In this document: positions 33,735 through 43,561 of the stretch, piece by piece
Numbering within the stretch: the stretch's first letter is position 1
How the letters are laid out: the number at the start of each line of letters is the position of its first letter
NCBI RefSeq assembly: GCF_007750855.1
Contig: NZ_CP036291.1
Span: 4,836,001 to 4,900,000, forward strand
Length of the DNA: 64,000 nt
From: Pirellulimonas nuda
GTDB taxonomy: Bacteria; Planctomycetota; Planctomycetia; Pirellulales; Lacipirellulaceae
Direction: 5' to 3'
Program-made: the position numbers and the translations under genes
The notes under the pieces: model-generated
Told to the model about the DNA's origin: nothing
What the model saw: only the letters and a program-made list of their open reading frames with translations
Databases searched by the model: none

Positions 33735-36700
33735 CTAGTGGTCGTCTCGATGGTCGATCTCGAAGTCATAGCGGCCGCTCGCGACACGGACGACCAAACG
33801 ACCGGACCGAACGCCTAGAGGCGTCACACCCTCGGCTCGCTGGATCGGGACGCTAGACTCCGTCACTTGGGCTTCTCCCCGCGCCGGCAAGTAGAGCGTC
33901 GCGGTCGCGTTTGGCGGAACCACGACGCGCCAGGCCAGCCCCTGCTTAGTTCTCCGCCATTCGCTCTCGATCCATCCGTAGGGGGAGCGATGGGCCGCGA
34001 CGACGTAGTCGAGGCCCTCGACGGGCTGGGGCCGCATAAGAATCCGTTTGAACCCGGGCGCCGCCGGGTCGGGGGCGATCCCCGCGAGGTCTTCGTACAG
34101 CCACGTCAGCAGGTCGCCGATCAGCATCACGTGGTTGCCGGAGTTCATCGCCGGGTCGGCCGTGTCGCCATTCCACAGCTCCCAGATCGTCGTTGCGCCG
34201 CGCGACGCCATGTACCCCCAACTCGGGTAGTCCTCCTGTGCAGCGATCTGGTAGGCAAGGTCCGCCCTGCCGCCACGGGTAAGGGTTTGCAGTAGGTACT
34301 GGCCCCCAACGAGCCCGGTGGCGATGTGGCCGTGGTTCACTTTGGTGACGTTGCGCACCAGCCGGTCGAAGACCACCTCACGGCCTGCCGTTGGTACCAA
34401 ACCGAACGCAAGCGGGATGACGCAGGAAGTCTGAGTCCCATTGCCGTACGCCCCTTCGGCCGGGTCGAAGTAGCGGGCGTTGAGCGCCCGACTGATCTCG
34501 CTCGCACGTTCGGCAAACCACGCGGCGTCCGACGGACGGGCGAGCATCTCCGCGTAGCGCTGCATCCGCTCTAGATCGTGGGAAAAGAACGCCGAGGCTA
34601 GCAGCGCGGCGTCGGTCTTGCGGGTCGGGTCGTCTGAGTGGATTAGCAGCGGGTCTTCGGGTGGGACACACCAATCGCCGTAGCTGTCGCGTCCGATGAG
34701 TCCTTCCTCGACGTACTGGCTCATGTGGCGGATCCAGCCTTGGCTGCTCTGGTACTGACGCTCGATCGGCCGCTTGTCGCCGTACTGCTCGTGCAACATG
34801 CCGGGGAGAAGCACCGAGGCGCTCGGCCACACCACGTTGTCGGTGTAGGTCGGCCAGTGGGCAGGGGCGACGTCAGGAAGGCTCCCCGAGGGTTGCTGTG
34901 CGTCGCGGATATCGCGCAGCCACTTGGCGTAGAACGCCGCCACGTCAAACATGTAAGACTCGCCCCGGGCGATCTCCAGCCGGTCGCCCAGCCATCCCTG
35001 GCGCTCGTCGCGTTGAGGGCAGTCGGTTGGCACGCTGCGGTAGTTCCCTCGGAGCCCCCACACCGCGTTGCGGTAGACCTGATTCAGAATCGGGTTCGAG
35101 CACTCAAAGCGTCCGGTCGGCTGAAGATCGTCGTGGGCCACGCGTCCCTCAATCGCGCTGAGCGAAGGCGTGCCGGGATAGCCGGTCACCTCGACGTAGC
35201 GGAACCCATGCGTCGTGAAGCGCGGCTCCCAGACTTCCAAGCCGTCTCCCTTGAGCGTGTAAACGTCGGTGGCCTTCGCGGTGCGGAGATTGGCCAACGC
35301 CAGGTTCCCGTCGGGCAGAAGTGTTTCTGCGTGCCGGAGACGCACCCGAGCCCCCGCAGGTCCCCGAACCCGCAACCGACACCAGCCAACCATGTTCTGC
35401 CCTAGATCGAACACGTACGCCCCAGGGCGGGGTTGATGTACGCGCTTGGGTTGGATGGTTTCGGTAACACGGATCGGTTCGATCATCGGCGCCGACAGCT
35501 CACCGGCCGGGTGGCTCAGCACCTCCGCCGGCCGCCAAGCGGTGTCGTTGTAGTCGGCCTCTGACCAGCCCGTGAGCTCCTTGCGGGCGTCGTACTCCTC
35601 TCCGTCGTATTCGTTGTTCGCGACGATCGGGCCGTCATCGGTGAGCCTCCAAGAGCCGTCGGAAACCACAACCGTCCTCGATCCATCCGTGTGCTCCACC
35701 TCAAGTACGAGTCGAAGCATCGGCGATCCATAGGTCGGCATAGACGCGTAGACCTCGCTTCGCGGAGAGTAGAACCGTCCCGATCCCAGAACGACGCCGA
35801 TCGCGTTCTCGCCTTCGACCAGGGCGCCGGTGACGTCGCGCGTCACGTACGGGAGGCGTTTTGGGTACTCCATCATCGCCGGTGAGAGCACCTGGTCGCC
35901 GATCTTCCGGCCATTGACGTAGAGTTCAGAGAGCCCCAGCCCGCTGTAGGAAACCACCGTGCGGCGGATCGGCTTCGCCAGGTCGACGCGTTTGCGGAGG
36001 TAGCGGGCCGCGAGTCGACGGCTCTCGGCGTGACGCACGGGGCCCCATGGCGGCATGCCGACCTGCCCGAGCGTCTCGGCGGCGACCCATCCCGAGTCGT
36101 CAAGCCCTGGGGCGTTCCACCCGTGCGCCTCGGCTCTGCTCGTTAACCAAGCGCCGTCGCTAACCACCGTAAACTCGGCGCCGCTTACGAGCCGAGCCCG
36201 CAGCCAAGCTACTAGTCCCGAAGGGCTTGGCGCGTCGCCGTCGTTGGTCACGGCCACTGCGATCACGTTCCGGCCCGGCAGGAGCCGGTGCGTCACGTTG
36301 AGCTCCTTGGTCGAGCTGGGCCCGCTGCGGCTCCCCAAGTCTCGACCATTGAGAAAGATCGCGACGCGGTCATCGGCCGCGACGCGGAAGACGGCCGAAT
36401 CGACCTCGCCCTCGTCCGGCACTTCGAACGCCTTGCGAAAGTAGGTGACCCCCGCGGGAGCAGCGACCCCGGGCTCGTCGTCGGGCGCGGCAATCCAACT
36501 GGTCCCCGCGAGCGTCTCGATGCGAGTGGGAACCGCGAGCCCAATCCACTCTCCCGGCCAGGGGGAGGAACCAATCCGCCCCGTAAGCCATTCGGCCGGC
36601 TCGCTCCAAGCCGAGGGACCGCCCTCGCGGCCCCAAACTCGAACCTTCCAGACGCAACGCTCGTGCGAGGCAAGCAGTCGTCCGGCATACGGCACGAGGA

Positions 36701-36998
36701 CGCTGTCAGACGCGTCCACCCGCCCGCTGTCCCACAGGTCGGCTCGGCCGACCGCGAGCAACTCGGGGGTCGAGGCGGCCACGACCCGGTAGGCGGTCTG
36801 TCGCTCGCCGCGCTGGTCGGAAGCGAGCGTCCAGCTCAGCCGTGGCGCCGGCGTCTCGATCCCCTGCGGGTCTAGGAGTTGCTCGCAGCTCAATCGCTCA
36901 ACGCGGAGGCCGTCAGCGGCGTACGCCGTCCTGTCGCCTGTTCCCGGAAGAAAGGACGCGCAGACAGTCAGGGACGCCAGCCAAGGATGTGCGCGCAT
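33735..36998 (-). CDS. GH78 alpha-L-rhamnosidase, secreted
   Basis: The ATG at 36998 gives a signal peptide (PWLASLTVCASFLPG...AYA) and about 1087 residues. A GTG two codons earlier is also possible. The domain order is typical of large GH78 enzymes: a fibronectin-like N-terminal domain (LSWTLASDQRGERQTAYRVV), then a beta-sandwich with YFRKAFEVPDEGEVDSAVF and the Bac_rhamnosid_N region (VVSYSGLGLSELYVNGRKIG). An (alpha/alpha)6 catalytic barrel follows, with DCPQRDERQGWLGD near residue 660, whose acidic residues include the general acid. A C-terminal beta domain closes the chain. It cleaves terminal alpha-L-rhamnose, as found on rhamnogalacturonans. It is the last gene of the GH28-to-GH78 operon, 18 bases after the symporter gene. 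Confidence 0.93.
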   Translation of the reverse strand: MRAHPWLASLTVCASFLPGTGDRTAYAADGLRVERLSCEQLLDPQGIETPAPRLSWTLASDQRGERQTAYRVVAASTPELLAVGRADLWDSGRVDASDSVLVPYAGRLLASHERCVWKVRVWGREGGPSAWSEPAEWLTGRIGSSPWPGEWIGLAVPTRIETLAGTSWIAAPDDEPGVAAPAGVTYFRKAFEVPDEGEVDSAVFRVAADDRVAIFLNGRDLGSRSGPSSTKELNVTHRLLPGRNVIAVAVTNDGDAPSPSGLVAWLRARLVSGAEFTVVSDGAWLTSRAEAHGWNAPGLDDSGWVAAETLGQVGMPPWGPVRHAESRRLAARYLRKRVDLAKPIRRTVVSYSGLGLSELYVNGRKIGDQVLSPAMMEYPKRLPYVTRDVTGALVEGENAIGVVLGSGRFYSPRSEVYASMPTYGSPMLRLVLEVEHTDGSRTVVVSDGSWRLTDDGPIVANNEYDGEEYDARKELTGWSEADYNDTAWRPAEVLSHPAGELSAPMIEPIRVTETIQPKRVHQPRPGAYVFDLGQNMVGWCRLRVRGPAGARVRLRHAETLLPDGNLALANLRTAKATDVYTLKGDGLEVWEPRFTTHGFRYVEVTGYPGTPSLSAIEGRVAHDDLQPTGRFECSNPILNQVYRNAVWGLRGNYRSVPTDCPQRDERQGWLGDRLEIARGESYMFDVAAFYAKWLRDIRDAQQPSGSLPDVAPAHWPTYTDNVVWPSASVLLPGMLHEQYGDKRPIERQYQSSQGWIRHMSQYVEEGLIGRDSYGDWCVPPEDPLLIHSDDPTRKTDAALLASAFFSHDLERMQRYAEMLARPSDAAWFAERASEISRALNARYFDPAEGAYGNGTQTSCVIPLAFGLVPTAGREVVFDRLVRNVTKVNHGHIATGLVGGQYLLQTLTRGGRADLAYQIAAQEDYPSWGYMASRGATTIWELWNGDTADPAMNSGNHVMLIGDLLTWLYEDLAGIAPDPAAPGFKRILMRPQPVEGLDYVVAAHRSPYGWIESEWRRTKQGLAWRVVVPPNATATLYLPARGEAQVTESSVPIQRAEGVTPLGVRSGRLVVRVASGRYDFEIDHRDDH

Positions 36999-37022
36999 TC
37001 TCACGGTGGGCAGTCTCGCTAT

Positions 37023-38741
37023 TCAATTGATAAGCCATAAGAACCCGCCGATCAGCAGGCCGACCATCAGCCATCCTGCGATGAAGCCGACGACAGACGT
37101 CGCGGAGGGGACCGGGATTTCGAGCCCGCCGGCGGTCAGCAGCATGCGCCGCTTGGCCGGCTCGACCCCTTCGGGAAGCGTGCAGGGGGTGCGGACGACC
37201 TCCCCCTCGCGGATGGGCGTGCGGGTGAGGTCGTAGAATCGCTGCAGCCGTTCGGGTGGCGTCTTGCGCGTCACCAGGCTGACGGCGATGCACGCGGCGA
37301 CGCCGCAGGCCATGTAGGCGACGATGACCCAAGGCTCGCTGAGTTCCCAGGCGCCGGCATTCTTCTGGCTCGCCAGGTTGACGAAATCGGCATACCCGCG
37401 TTCGCCCAACCAGTTGGCGACCCTTGGGTGGGTAGCGGCGAACCACCCCGCGATCGCCGCTAGGGTGCCCGCCCAAGCGCCGAGCGGAGTGGCGCCCCGC
37501 CACAGCAGCCCGATCCAGAAGGCGATTCCGATGGTCGGAGAGACCTTGAACCAGAACTTCAGCGCCGCCACCACGTCGTCCTTGAACCAGAACGCGAACG
37601 CGACCCCACTGATCACCACGGCCAAGGAAACGAGGCGACCGACCGTGATGTAGTGCCGCTCGTCGCGGTCGGAGACGATCGGGCGGTAGACGTTTTCCGT
37701 GAACAGGGCGGCCGAAGAGATCATGATCGCGTCGCACGAGCTCATGATCGACGCCAACAGGCAGGCGAGAAACACCCCCAACAGGCCGGGCATCACGCCG
37801 GGGAGGAACGCCCGGGCGACGTCCCCATAGAGATGGTCCGGCGTGAGCGTCGCGAGGTCGGCGCCGCTGTTCAGGTACCACGCCACCGCGGCGAGCGCCG
37901 TGAGGCTCCAGGCGGCGGTGCAAACCCGTTTGAGGATGTTGCCGCACATGAAGCCGACCCGGCCGTCCATCTCCGTCCGCCCGGCGCCGCACACCCCCAT
38001 GATAAACGGGTACGCGACAATGCCGACCAGCGCCTGCAAGGAGTACATTACGACAAAGAATGCGTCGATCTTCCCCGGCGCCAGCAGGGAGAGCATGGCA
38101 GGGTTGTGCGCGGTGAGGGTCTGCCGGACCCCTTCGAGCCCCCCCGTGGCCTGCAAGACAAAAGGGAGTAGTAGGAAAGAGAACAAGACCGTCATGATCC
38201 CCTGCACAAAGTCGGTGACGATCGCCGCCGCAAGGCCCCCCGCCATCCCGTAAGTGACGAACAGCACCGTCACAATCGCGATCGCCCAGGTCGCGTCGAT
38301 GCTCCCTCCGGTGCAGGAGTCGACCATCGCCCCCACCCCGGTGAGCAGCAGACCGATCTTTGCAGCAAGGCTGACGACCCCGACCACAGCGAACAGCACG
38401 CCAACGCTACGGTCGTAACGCAGCGTGTAGACATCGGCCGTGGTGACGGCGCGGAACCGCCGCATGATGGGGGCGATGAGCCAATAGAAGGGGGTCGCCG
38501 GCAGCCACAGCCACTGCCACCAGATCGCCGAGACGCCGTTGGTAAGCGTCTGTGAGGCGACGCTTACGGCCTGGTCGCTGGAGGTTCCTGTGCCGAACGC
38601 GAACGTCAACATCATCATCTTGCCGAACCGCCGCGGCATAAAGAAGTCGCCGGACGTTTTCACCTTGCGCGCTGTCCACACACCCAGCAAGGTGATCCCT
38701 GCCAAGTAGATCGGCAGCACAGCCCAGTCAACGGGTTGCAT
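37023..38741 (-). CDS. Sodium:solute symporter (SSS/SLC5 family)
   Basis: The protein has 572 residues and about 13 membrane segments with the SSS pattern: AVLPIYLAGITLLGVWTARK, FGTGTSSDQAVSVASQTL, ADVYTLRYDRSVGVLFAVVG, YGMAGGLAAAIVTDFVQGI and LASIMSSCDAIMISSAALFT. Members couple Na+ entry to uptake of sugars, sugar acids or other solutes. Its gene stands between the rhamnosidase (18 bases downstream) and the PmoA-like gene (39 bases upstream) in one operon. Import of rhamnose, galacturonate or an oligosaccharide product is therefore plausible. The exact substrate cannot be read from sequence. Confidence 0.92.
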   Translation of the reverse strand: MQPVDWAVLPIYLAGITLLGVWTARKVKTSGDFFMPRRFGKMMMLTFAFGTGTSSDQAVSVASQTLTNGVSAIWWQWLWLPATPFYWLIAPIMRRFRAVTTADVYTLRYDRSVGVLFAVVGVVSLAAKIGLLLTGVGAMVDSCTGGSIDATWAIAIVTVLFVTYGMAGGLAAAIVTDFVQGIMTVLFSFLLLPFVLQATGGLEGVRQTLTAHNPAMLSLLAPGKIDAFFVVMYSLQALVGIVAYPFIMGVCGAGRTEMDGRVGFMCGNILKRVCTAAWSLTALAAVAWYLNSGADLATLTPDHLYGDVARAFLPGVMPGLLGVFLACLLASIMSSCDAIMISSAALFTENVYRPIVSDRDERHYITVGRLVSLAVVISGVAFAFWFKDDVVAALKFWFKVSPTIGIAFWIGLLWRGATPLGAWAGTLAAIAGWFAATHPRVANWLGERGYADFVNLASQKNAGAWELSEPWVIVAYMACGVAACIAVSLVTRKTPPERLQRFYDLTRTPIREGEVVRTPCTLPEGVEPAKRRMLLTAGGLEIPVPSATSVVGFIAGWLMVGLLIGGFLWLIN

Positions 38742-38780
38742 GGCAGCGCCTGGGTCGCGATGAGTAGTGGCCGGCTGCGT

Positions 38781-39761
38781 TCAAGGGGCCGCTGCTTGAA
38801 CGTAGTCCTCATACCTTGATTCCAGCGTATCGGGGCTTAGCGCCTCCCGCGAATGGAGGAGCACCCCGTAGCGTAGCCTCAGACTGGCGCCCGGATTTAC
38901 GACCGTCCGGCGTGGCGGACCGATATGAAACGCTGCGTCAGCGAACGGATTCGCGGCGATAAAGCCGTAGTCACGAGCGTGAAAGCGTGTGGGGCGGAAG
39001 TTCTGCGGGTGGCAGAATATCGCGATCCCTGCGGAGACGCCGTCAACCTTGCCGCGATAGTCAACCCACTTAGAGGCCTTGCCCCAAACCTCCGCGGCGT
39101 TGCGGCGCCCCTGGCTGTCAAGGATCACGCCGGTAGCCGCCGGCAGCCCCGCCGTTTTGGTCTCTACGCGCAATGGCGTCGCCACGCGGACGCCAAGGCC
39201 CATTTCTTCCTGGTCTCCAAAGGAGAACGCTTGGTCGCCGTAAAACGTCGAGTCAAGCGTTAGCAGATAGCCGTTGGGCATTGGCTGCAGCTCGTAGCGA
39301 CAACGCTCCTTGCAGATGACTTGCGGCGGGTCGTCCGCCGACAGGTAGAGGTTCTCAACCGCGAAGCCGATCCAGGCTTTCCGTGTCGTGGGCGCCTGCA
39401 GGAACCTGGCGTGGACGACCTTGGCCTGCAGACGCCAATTGTCCGCGCCGCTCAGGTCGCCGAACGCCAACCACAACCCAGGGTGGAAGGAGGGGTGATC
39501 GGCCTCGTCCTCGCCCTCGATCGGCGGGTGGTTGCGCGACACACCCACTCCCCCACGGCCGTGGAGGTTGGCGAAGTACGGGCGTGGGATCTCGGCGTCG
39601 TTGTAGACGTAGTCAGCCACTGGCTCCGCGCCGTCACGTAGCTCAATCGCGCCATCGCGGACTTCAGCGCTGAGTTGCGCTCCGGCGTAGTCTGCCCCGC
39701 CACACGTGATCGCAACGGCGCCGACAAGCAACAATCGTGATGTCTCGTGCGCAGTTCTCAT
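38781..39761 (-). CDS. PmoA-like (DUF6807) secreted protein
   Basis: This 326-residue protein begins with a signal peptide (LLLVGAVAITCGGADYAGA). It has the features of the PmoA-like/DUF6807 family that is common in planctomycetes and Bacteroidetes: VADYVYNDAEIPRPYFANLH, HPSFHPGLWLAFGDLSGADNW, WVDYRGKVDGVSAGIAIF and FHARDYGFIAANPF. Despite the family name it has nothing to do with methane oxidation. The His-rich HPSFHPG stretch could be a ligand or metal site. It overlaps the Gfo/Idh/MocA gene by four bases, so the two are co-translated. Function is unknown; a sugar-modifying or binding role is suggested by neighbours. Confidence 0.85.
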   Translation of the reverse strand: MRTAHETSRLLLVGAVAITCGGADYAGAQLSAEVRDGAIELRDGAEPVADYVYNDAEIPRPYFANLHGRGGVGVSRNHPPIEGEDEADHPSFHPGLWLAFGDLSGADNWRLQAKVVHARFLQAPTTRKAWIGFAVENLYLSADDPPQVICKERCRYELQPMPNGYLLTLDSTFYGDQAFSFGDQEEMGLGVRVATPLRVETKTAGLPAATGVILDSQGRRNAAEVWGKASKWVDYRGKVDGVSAGIAIFCHPQNFRPTRFHARDYGFIAANPFADAAFHIGPPRRTVVNPGASLRLRYGVLLHSREALSPDTLESRYEDYVQAAAP

Positions 39762-41050
39762 GCCGGTTGCATGCCCACGGGGGTCGCCCAGTGCCCCCCT
39801 TTGCGGTAGACGCGTTGCATCAGTCGGGAAGCGTCGTCGTCGCCCACCACCTGCTCTGCGACGGCGTCGAACTGGAGTGACCGTCCCACGCGGATCGCAG
39901 CGTTCGCCAGATGCGCCAGGGCGACGCTACGGTGCGCCTCGATCAGCGGCGCATTGAGCGGCGCCTCGCCACGGATGGCCGCCACGAAGTTGTCGATATG
40001 CGCCAGCGCGTTCTCTTCTCCGGGGCGTGAGTCGAGGATCTTCTCGTTCTGGGGCCCGACCACCTGCAGTTTGCCCCGCTTGCTCAGGAACATCCTTCCC
40101 TTGGTTCCGTAGAACTCGACCCCCGAGTCGCAGTTCATTGGGTAGTTTCTCGACCACAGCCGCATCTCGAACGAGAGTTGTCGCGGCGTGGCGCCCTGAT
40201 TGGCCGGGGCGTATTCGAACGCGCACGTGGCGGTGTCTGGGAACTGCTGGTCGTCGTCAAAAAAGTACTTGCCTCCCGTGGCGCTGACTTTGCACGGCAG
40301 CGCATCTACCCCGAGACCCCAGCGTGCGTAGTCCAGCTCGTGTGCGCCGTCATTGCCGATGTCGCCGGTGCCGAAATTGTGCCACCAGTGCCAGGCAGAA
40401 TGCAGCCGATTCGACTGGTGCGGCATCCATTCCGCGGGGCCGACCCATGTGTCGTAATCGATCTCACGGGGAGGGGGCGAAGCGTGCCGCTTGCCGATGC
40501 TATCGCGAAGCTGGACATTCCAGGCCTTGGCCGCCAGCACCTCGCCAATCGCCCCCTCGTGCAGCATCGCGATCGCGTCGCGCACGAACGGCCGCGAACG
40601 CTGCTGGGTGCCGTGCTGTACGACCACGTTCGCCCGCTGGGCCGCCCTGAGCAACAACCGGCTCTCTCGAAAGTTGTGTGAGACCGGCTTCTCTACATAG
40701 ACGTGCTTGCCCGCCTCGCACGCCAGGATGGCCGCCGGGGCGTGCCAGTGGTCGGGGGTCGCGATGATCACCGCGTCGATCGCAGGGTCGTCCAGCATCC
40801 GCCGCAGGTCGGTCATCGTCCGCCCCGACGCGATGCCCGCGGAACCGGCGAGCTGCCCCAACCTTGTTTGGTCGGGGTCGCAAAGCGACGTGGCGAGGGA
40901 CCCGAACGACCTGCCGCGAACGCCACACCCGATCAATCCAAACCTTACGCGTTCGCTCGCCCCAACGGCCCGGGCCCGTCGAGAGAGCGAAGCCCCAGCG
41001 ACGGCGGCGCCCGTCGTCATCAGGAAGGTTCGTCGAGTGAGTGTGCTCAT
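39758..41050 (-). CDS. Gfo/Idh/MocA family oxidoreductase with Tat signal
   Basis: The 430-residue protein starts with a twin-arginine signal (TRRTFLMTTGAAVAGASL), followed by a Rossmann fold (VRFGLIGCGVRGRSFGS), the family motif CEAGKHVYVEKPVSHNF with the EKP lysine, and WNVQLRDSIGKRHASPPP. Exported members of this family use a tightly bound NAD cofactor and act on glycan ends or sugars in the periplasm, as in CAZy GH109. Long planctomycete versions are common. It is translated between the beta-hydroxyacid dehydrogenase (eight bases upstream) and the PmoA-like gene (overlapping). Substrate not determined. Confidence 0.92.
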   Translation of the reverse strand: MSTLTRRTFLMTTGAAVAGASLSRRARAVGASERVRFGLIGCGVRGRSFGSLATSLCDPDQTRLGQLAGSAGIASGRTMTDLRRMLDDPAIDAVIIATPDHWHAPAAILACEAGKHVYVEKPVSHNFRESRLLLRAAQRANVVVQHGTQQRSRPFVRDAIAMLHEGAIGEVLAAKAWNVQLRDSIGKRHASPPPREIDYDTWVGPAEWMPHQSNRLHSAWHWWHNFGTGDIGNDGAHELDYARWGLGVDALPCKVSATGGKYFFDDDQQFPDTATCAFEYAPANQGATPRQLSFEMRLWSRNYPMNCDSGVEFYGTKGRMFLSKRGKLQVVGPQNEKILDSRPGEENALAHIDNFVAAIRGEAPLNAPLIEAHRSVALAHLANAAIRVGRSLQFDAVAEQVVGDDDASRLMQRVYRKGGHWATPVGMQPA

Positions 41051-41058
41051 TGTGCGGC

Positions 41059-41958
41059 CTAAGTCGCTTCTGAATGGCTCGAGTGCTGCGTCATGTTTGC
41101 GAACGTTTGAATGATGGCGCTGTTATCGCGCTCGCCCAGGCCTTCTTGTTCGGCCCGCTCCAACAACTCTAGATGCAAGGAGGTAAGAGGAAGCGGCCGA
41201 GCGTTGGATTTGGCCAGGCTCACTATCATGCGAACATCCTTTGCGTGCTGGCTCAGCTTGGCTTGCGGCGAGAAGTCGCCGTCGATCATCTTCTGGCCCT
41301 TGGTGTCCATCACCCCGGAATAGGCGTTGCCCTGTCGCAGCACCGCAAGAGCCGCTGCCGGGTCGAGACCGATCGATTCGGCGAAGCACAATCCCTCGGC
41401 GAGCGCAGCGCGGTTGAGCCCGAGAATCAGGTTGTTCACCAGCTTGGTCTTGGCTGCGTTCCCCCAGGCGCCCAGGTAATGAGCCCTGGCGACCATGGCG
41501 TGAAAGACGTCTCTGCAAGCGTCGAAAGCCGGCTCCCGGCCGGCGACCAGCGCTACCCCCTCGCCACGGCGGGTCTGATCGCTCGACGCTAGGATGGGCG
41601 ACTCCAAGTAGTCGACCCCACGATCCGAGAGCCGACGCCCCAACCGCGCCGTCGCCTCCGGCGAGCCCGTTGTGGCGTCAATCAGCACCTGCCCCGGTTG
41701 AAGCGATTGGTCGCAGCGGCCGAGCACCTCCTCGACAACCTCGGTCGTGTACAAACAGAACACGACGCGCCGGCAATCGGCGATGGGGTTCTCCGACCAG
41801 CGGGCGCCCCGCGCCACCAACGGAGCGGCTTTGTCAGGCTCGCGGTCGAAGACCAACAGTTCGAACCCCCCCGCCAGCAGCCGCTCGGCGAGCGCCGATC
41901 CGAGCAGCCCGAGGCCGACGACTCCGAGCGGCTGGGGAGTTCTCGATTGCGCTGGCAT
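41059..41958 (-). CDS. NAD(P)-dependent beta-hydroxyacid dehydrogenase (GarR/3-HIBADH family)
   Basis: This 299-residue protein has an N-terminal Rossmann fold (LGVVGLGLLGSALAERLL), DATTGSPEATARLG as substrate-binding segment, and the catalytic Lys in WGNAAKTKLVNNLI. An all-helical C-terminal domain follows. Family members reduce tartronate semialdehyde or oxidise 3-hydroxyisobutyrate and related acids. The usual PVSGG stretch reads PILASS here, which hints at a different substrate. The operon around it handles pectin products, so a uronate or sugar-acid intermediate is likely. D-apionate oxidoisomerase is also an NAD-dependent sugar-acid enzyme, but I have no sequence evidence to assign that activity. 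Confidence 0.88.
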   Translation of the reverse strand: MPAQSRTPQPLGVVGLGLLGSALAERLLAGGFELLVFDREPDKAAPLVARGARWSENPIADCRRVVFCLYTTEVVEEVLGRCDQSLQPGQVLIDATTGSPEATARLGRRLSDRGVDYLESPILASSDQTRRGEGVALVAGREPAFDACRDVFHAMVARAHYLGAWGNAAKTKLVNNLILGLNRAALAEGLCFAESIGLDPAAALAVLRQGNAYSGVMDTKGQKMIDGDFSPQAKLSQHAKDVRMIVSLAKSNARPLPLTSLHLELLERAEQEGLGERDNSAIIQTFANMTQHSSHSEAT

Positions 41959-42095
41959 GACGGGCTACGGACACTCAAGAGAGATGGAGGGGTGATCGCT
42001 GCAGTCATTGTGCGGCAATCTACCCGCTGGTGGCGACCGTGTCGCAAAAGCGGGCGGCAAATCGCGGTCGCAACTCGGAGGCTTGTGCCCCCAGG
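41959..42095 (-). other. Gap between GH28 and dehydrogenase genes
   Basis: 137 bases without a gene between two minus-strand genes. I saw no hairpin with a T-run and no convincing promoter, so the GH28 gene and the downstream genes may or may not be co-transcribed. Confidence 0.4.
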
Positions 42096-43460
42096 CTATT
42101 CGCGCGGCTGCGTCACTCGGGTCAGCCTCAGCTCTTCCACGTTCTCGATCACACTGGGCTGCGACGCGTTGCGGAACTCGCAGTCCCGGAGGTGCACCTG
42201 CCCGATGGCGCTATCGGGAAGGCCCACCAGGTACATGGGCCGCAGGCTCTTCTGCGAGACGACCCGTTCGAGAACGATGTTCCTGACGGTGGGGACGAAA
42301 TCGCCCGACTCGGGATGCCAGTACCGCAGATCGATCCTCAGCACGGCGTCGCTGACCTGCCCAACCTGAACGTCACGGACATACAGGTTCTCGAGAAAGC
42401 CCCCGCGCATCGAGTTGGACTTGAGCCGGATCGCACGCTCAAGATGGGGGCTGTCCATCTTGCAGTTCTCGACAAACACGTTGCGGATCCCACCGCTCAT
42501 CTCGCTCCCCAACACTACCCCGCCGTGGCCGTCCTTCATGACGCAGTTCCGGACAATGATGTCTTGGCTCGGAACAGCGACCCGTCGGCCGTCTGCGTTG
42601 CGTCCTGACTTGATCGCAATGCAGTCGTCCCCCGTGTCGAAGTAGCAGTCTTCGATAAGCACATACCGACAGCACTCCGGGTTGCAACCGTCGTTGTTGG
42701 GCCCATGCGTTTCAATCCGAACCCCGCGCACCGTCACGTTCTCACAGAGCACGGGATGGATCTCCCACATGGGAGACCGAACCACTTTGACCCCCTCAAC
42801 GAGCACGTTCTTGCAGCGGTAGAATTGAATAAAGCTGGGCCTCAGGTGATGCCCGGCGCCGAACACGCGATCGCCAGGGGGCACGCCCCGCTCAACCATG
42901 AGGCCGAGCCTTGCGATGTCCTTGGCCCAGTTGGGCTCCCAACCCCACCAGTGTTCATCGTCCGCCTGCCCGTCGATCGTCCCCTCCCCCGTAACGGCGA
43001 CGTTCTCCTGCTCGAAGGCGTAGACCAGCGGCGAGAAGTTCATCAGCTCGGTCCCCTCAAAGCGGGTAAACACCGCCGGTAGGTAGTCATCCGGAGCCGC
43101 GCTGAACAGGAGCGTCGCGCCGCGTTCCAGGTGCAGATTCACGTTGCTCTTGATCCGGACCGGTCCTCTCGACAACCACTTGCCGGGGCCTAGCACCACG
43201 CGTCCTCCCCCTTCCTCGCTGCACGCATCAATGGCCTTGGAGATCGCCGCTCGGAAATCGGCCTTGCCATCCGCGCTCCCCCCAGGGGGATCGACCCGGA
43301 AGTCACGGTCGGGGAACTCCGGCGGCACGATACGCTGGAGGATCGCGGGGACGGCGTCCCAACCGCTAGGCGGAGCATCGGCGCCGGAAGCTCGGGCCGC
43401 GTGTGTCGAGATGCCCAGGGCGACGAGCAGGATCGCGAGTGGGTTGTTGAGAGAGTGCAT
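42096..43460 (-). CDS. GH28 polygalacturonase family protein, secreted
   Basis: The ATG at 43460 starts a signal peptide (NPLAILLVALGISTHAARA) and gives 454 residues. The chain is a right-handed beta-helix with the GH28 signature set: NNDGCNPE (usually NTDG), TGDDCIAIKSGRN with the catalytic Asp pair, GHGGVVLGSEMSGG with the conserved His, and IRLKSNSMRGG (the usual RIK). It would hydrolyse galacturonan or rhamnogalacturonan outside the cytoplasm. The start is divergent from the XylR-type regulator gene, with two operator-like palindromes in the shared gap. It is therefore probably the first regulated gene of the minus-strand GH28-to-GH78 operon. Confidence 0.93.
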   Translation of the reverse strand: MHSLNNPLAILLVALGISTHAARASGADAPPSGWDAVPAILQRIVPPEFPDRDFRVDPPGGSADGKADFRAAISKAIDACSEEGGGRVVLGPGKWLSRGPVRIKSNVNLHLERGATLLFSAAPDDYLPAVFTRFEGTELMNFSPLVYAFEQENVAVTGEGTIDGQADDEHWWGWEPNWAKDIARLGLMVERGVPPGDRVFGAGHHLRPSFIQFYRCKNVLVEGVKVVRSPMWEIHPVLCENVTVRGVRIETHGPNNDGCNPECCRYVLIEDCYFDTGDDCIAIKSGRNADGRRVAVPSQDIIVRNCVMKDGHGGVVLGSEMSGGIRNVFVENCKMDSPHLERAIRLKSNSMRGGFLENLYVRDVQVGQVSDAVLRIDLRYWHPESGDFVPTVRNIVLERVVSQKSLRPMYLVGLPDSAIGQVHLRDCEFRNASQPSVIENVEELRLTRVTQPRE

Positions 43461-43561
43461 GGCGCCCTTGTCTATCCGTGTGTCGCATCCGATAGGTTCC
43501 CACGCGACGACTGTTGGTCGCGCGACCCGAGTCGTCCATTCTGAGGGACGAGGGCTCAAGA

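Noticed and set aside
38781-39761. Methane oxygenase from the PmoA-like family name
   Set aside because: The family name is misleading; the protein is a secreted, soluble planctomycete protein without the membrane helices or copper sites of particulate methane monooxygenase.
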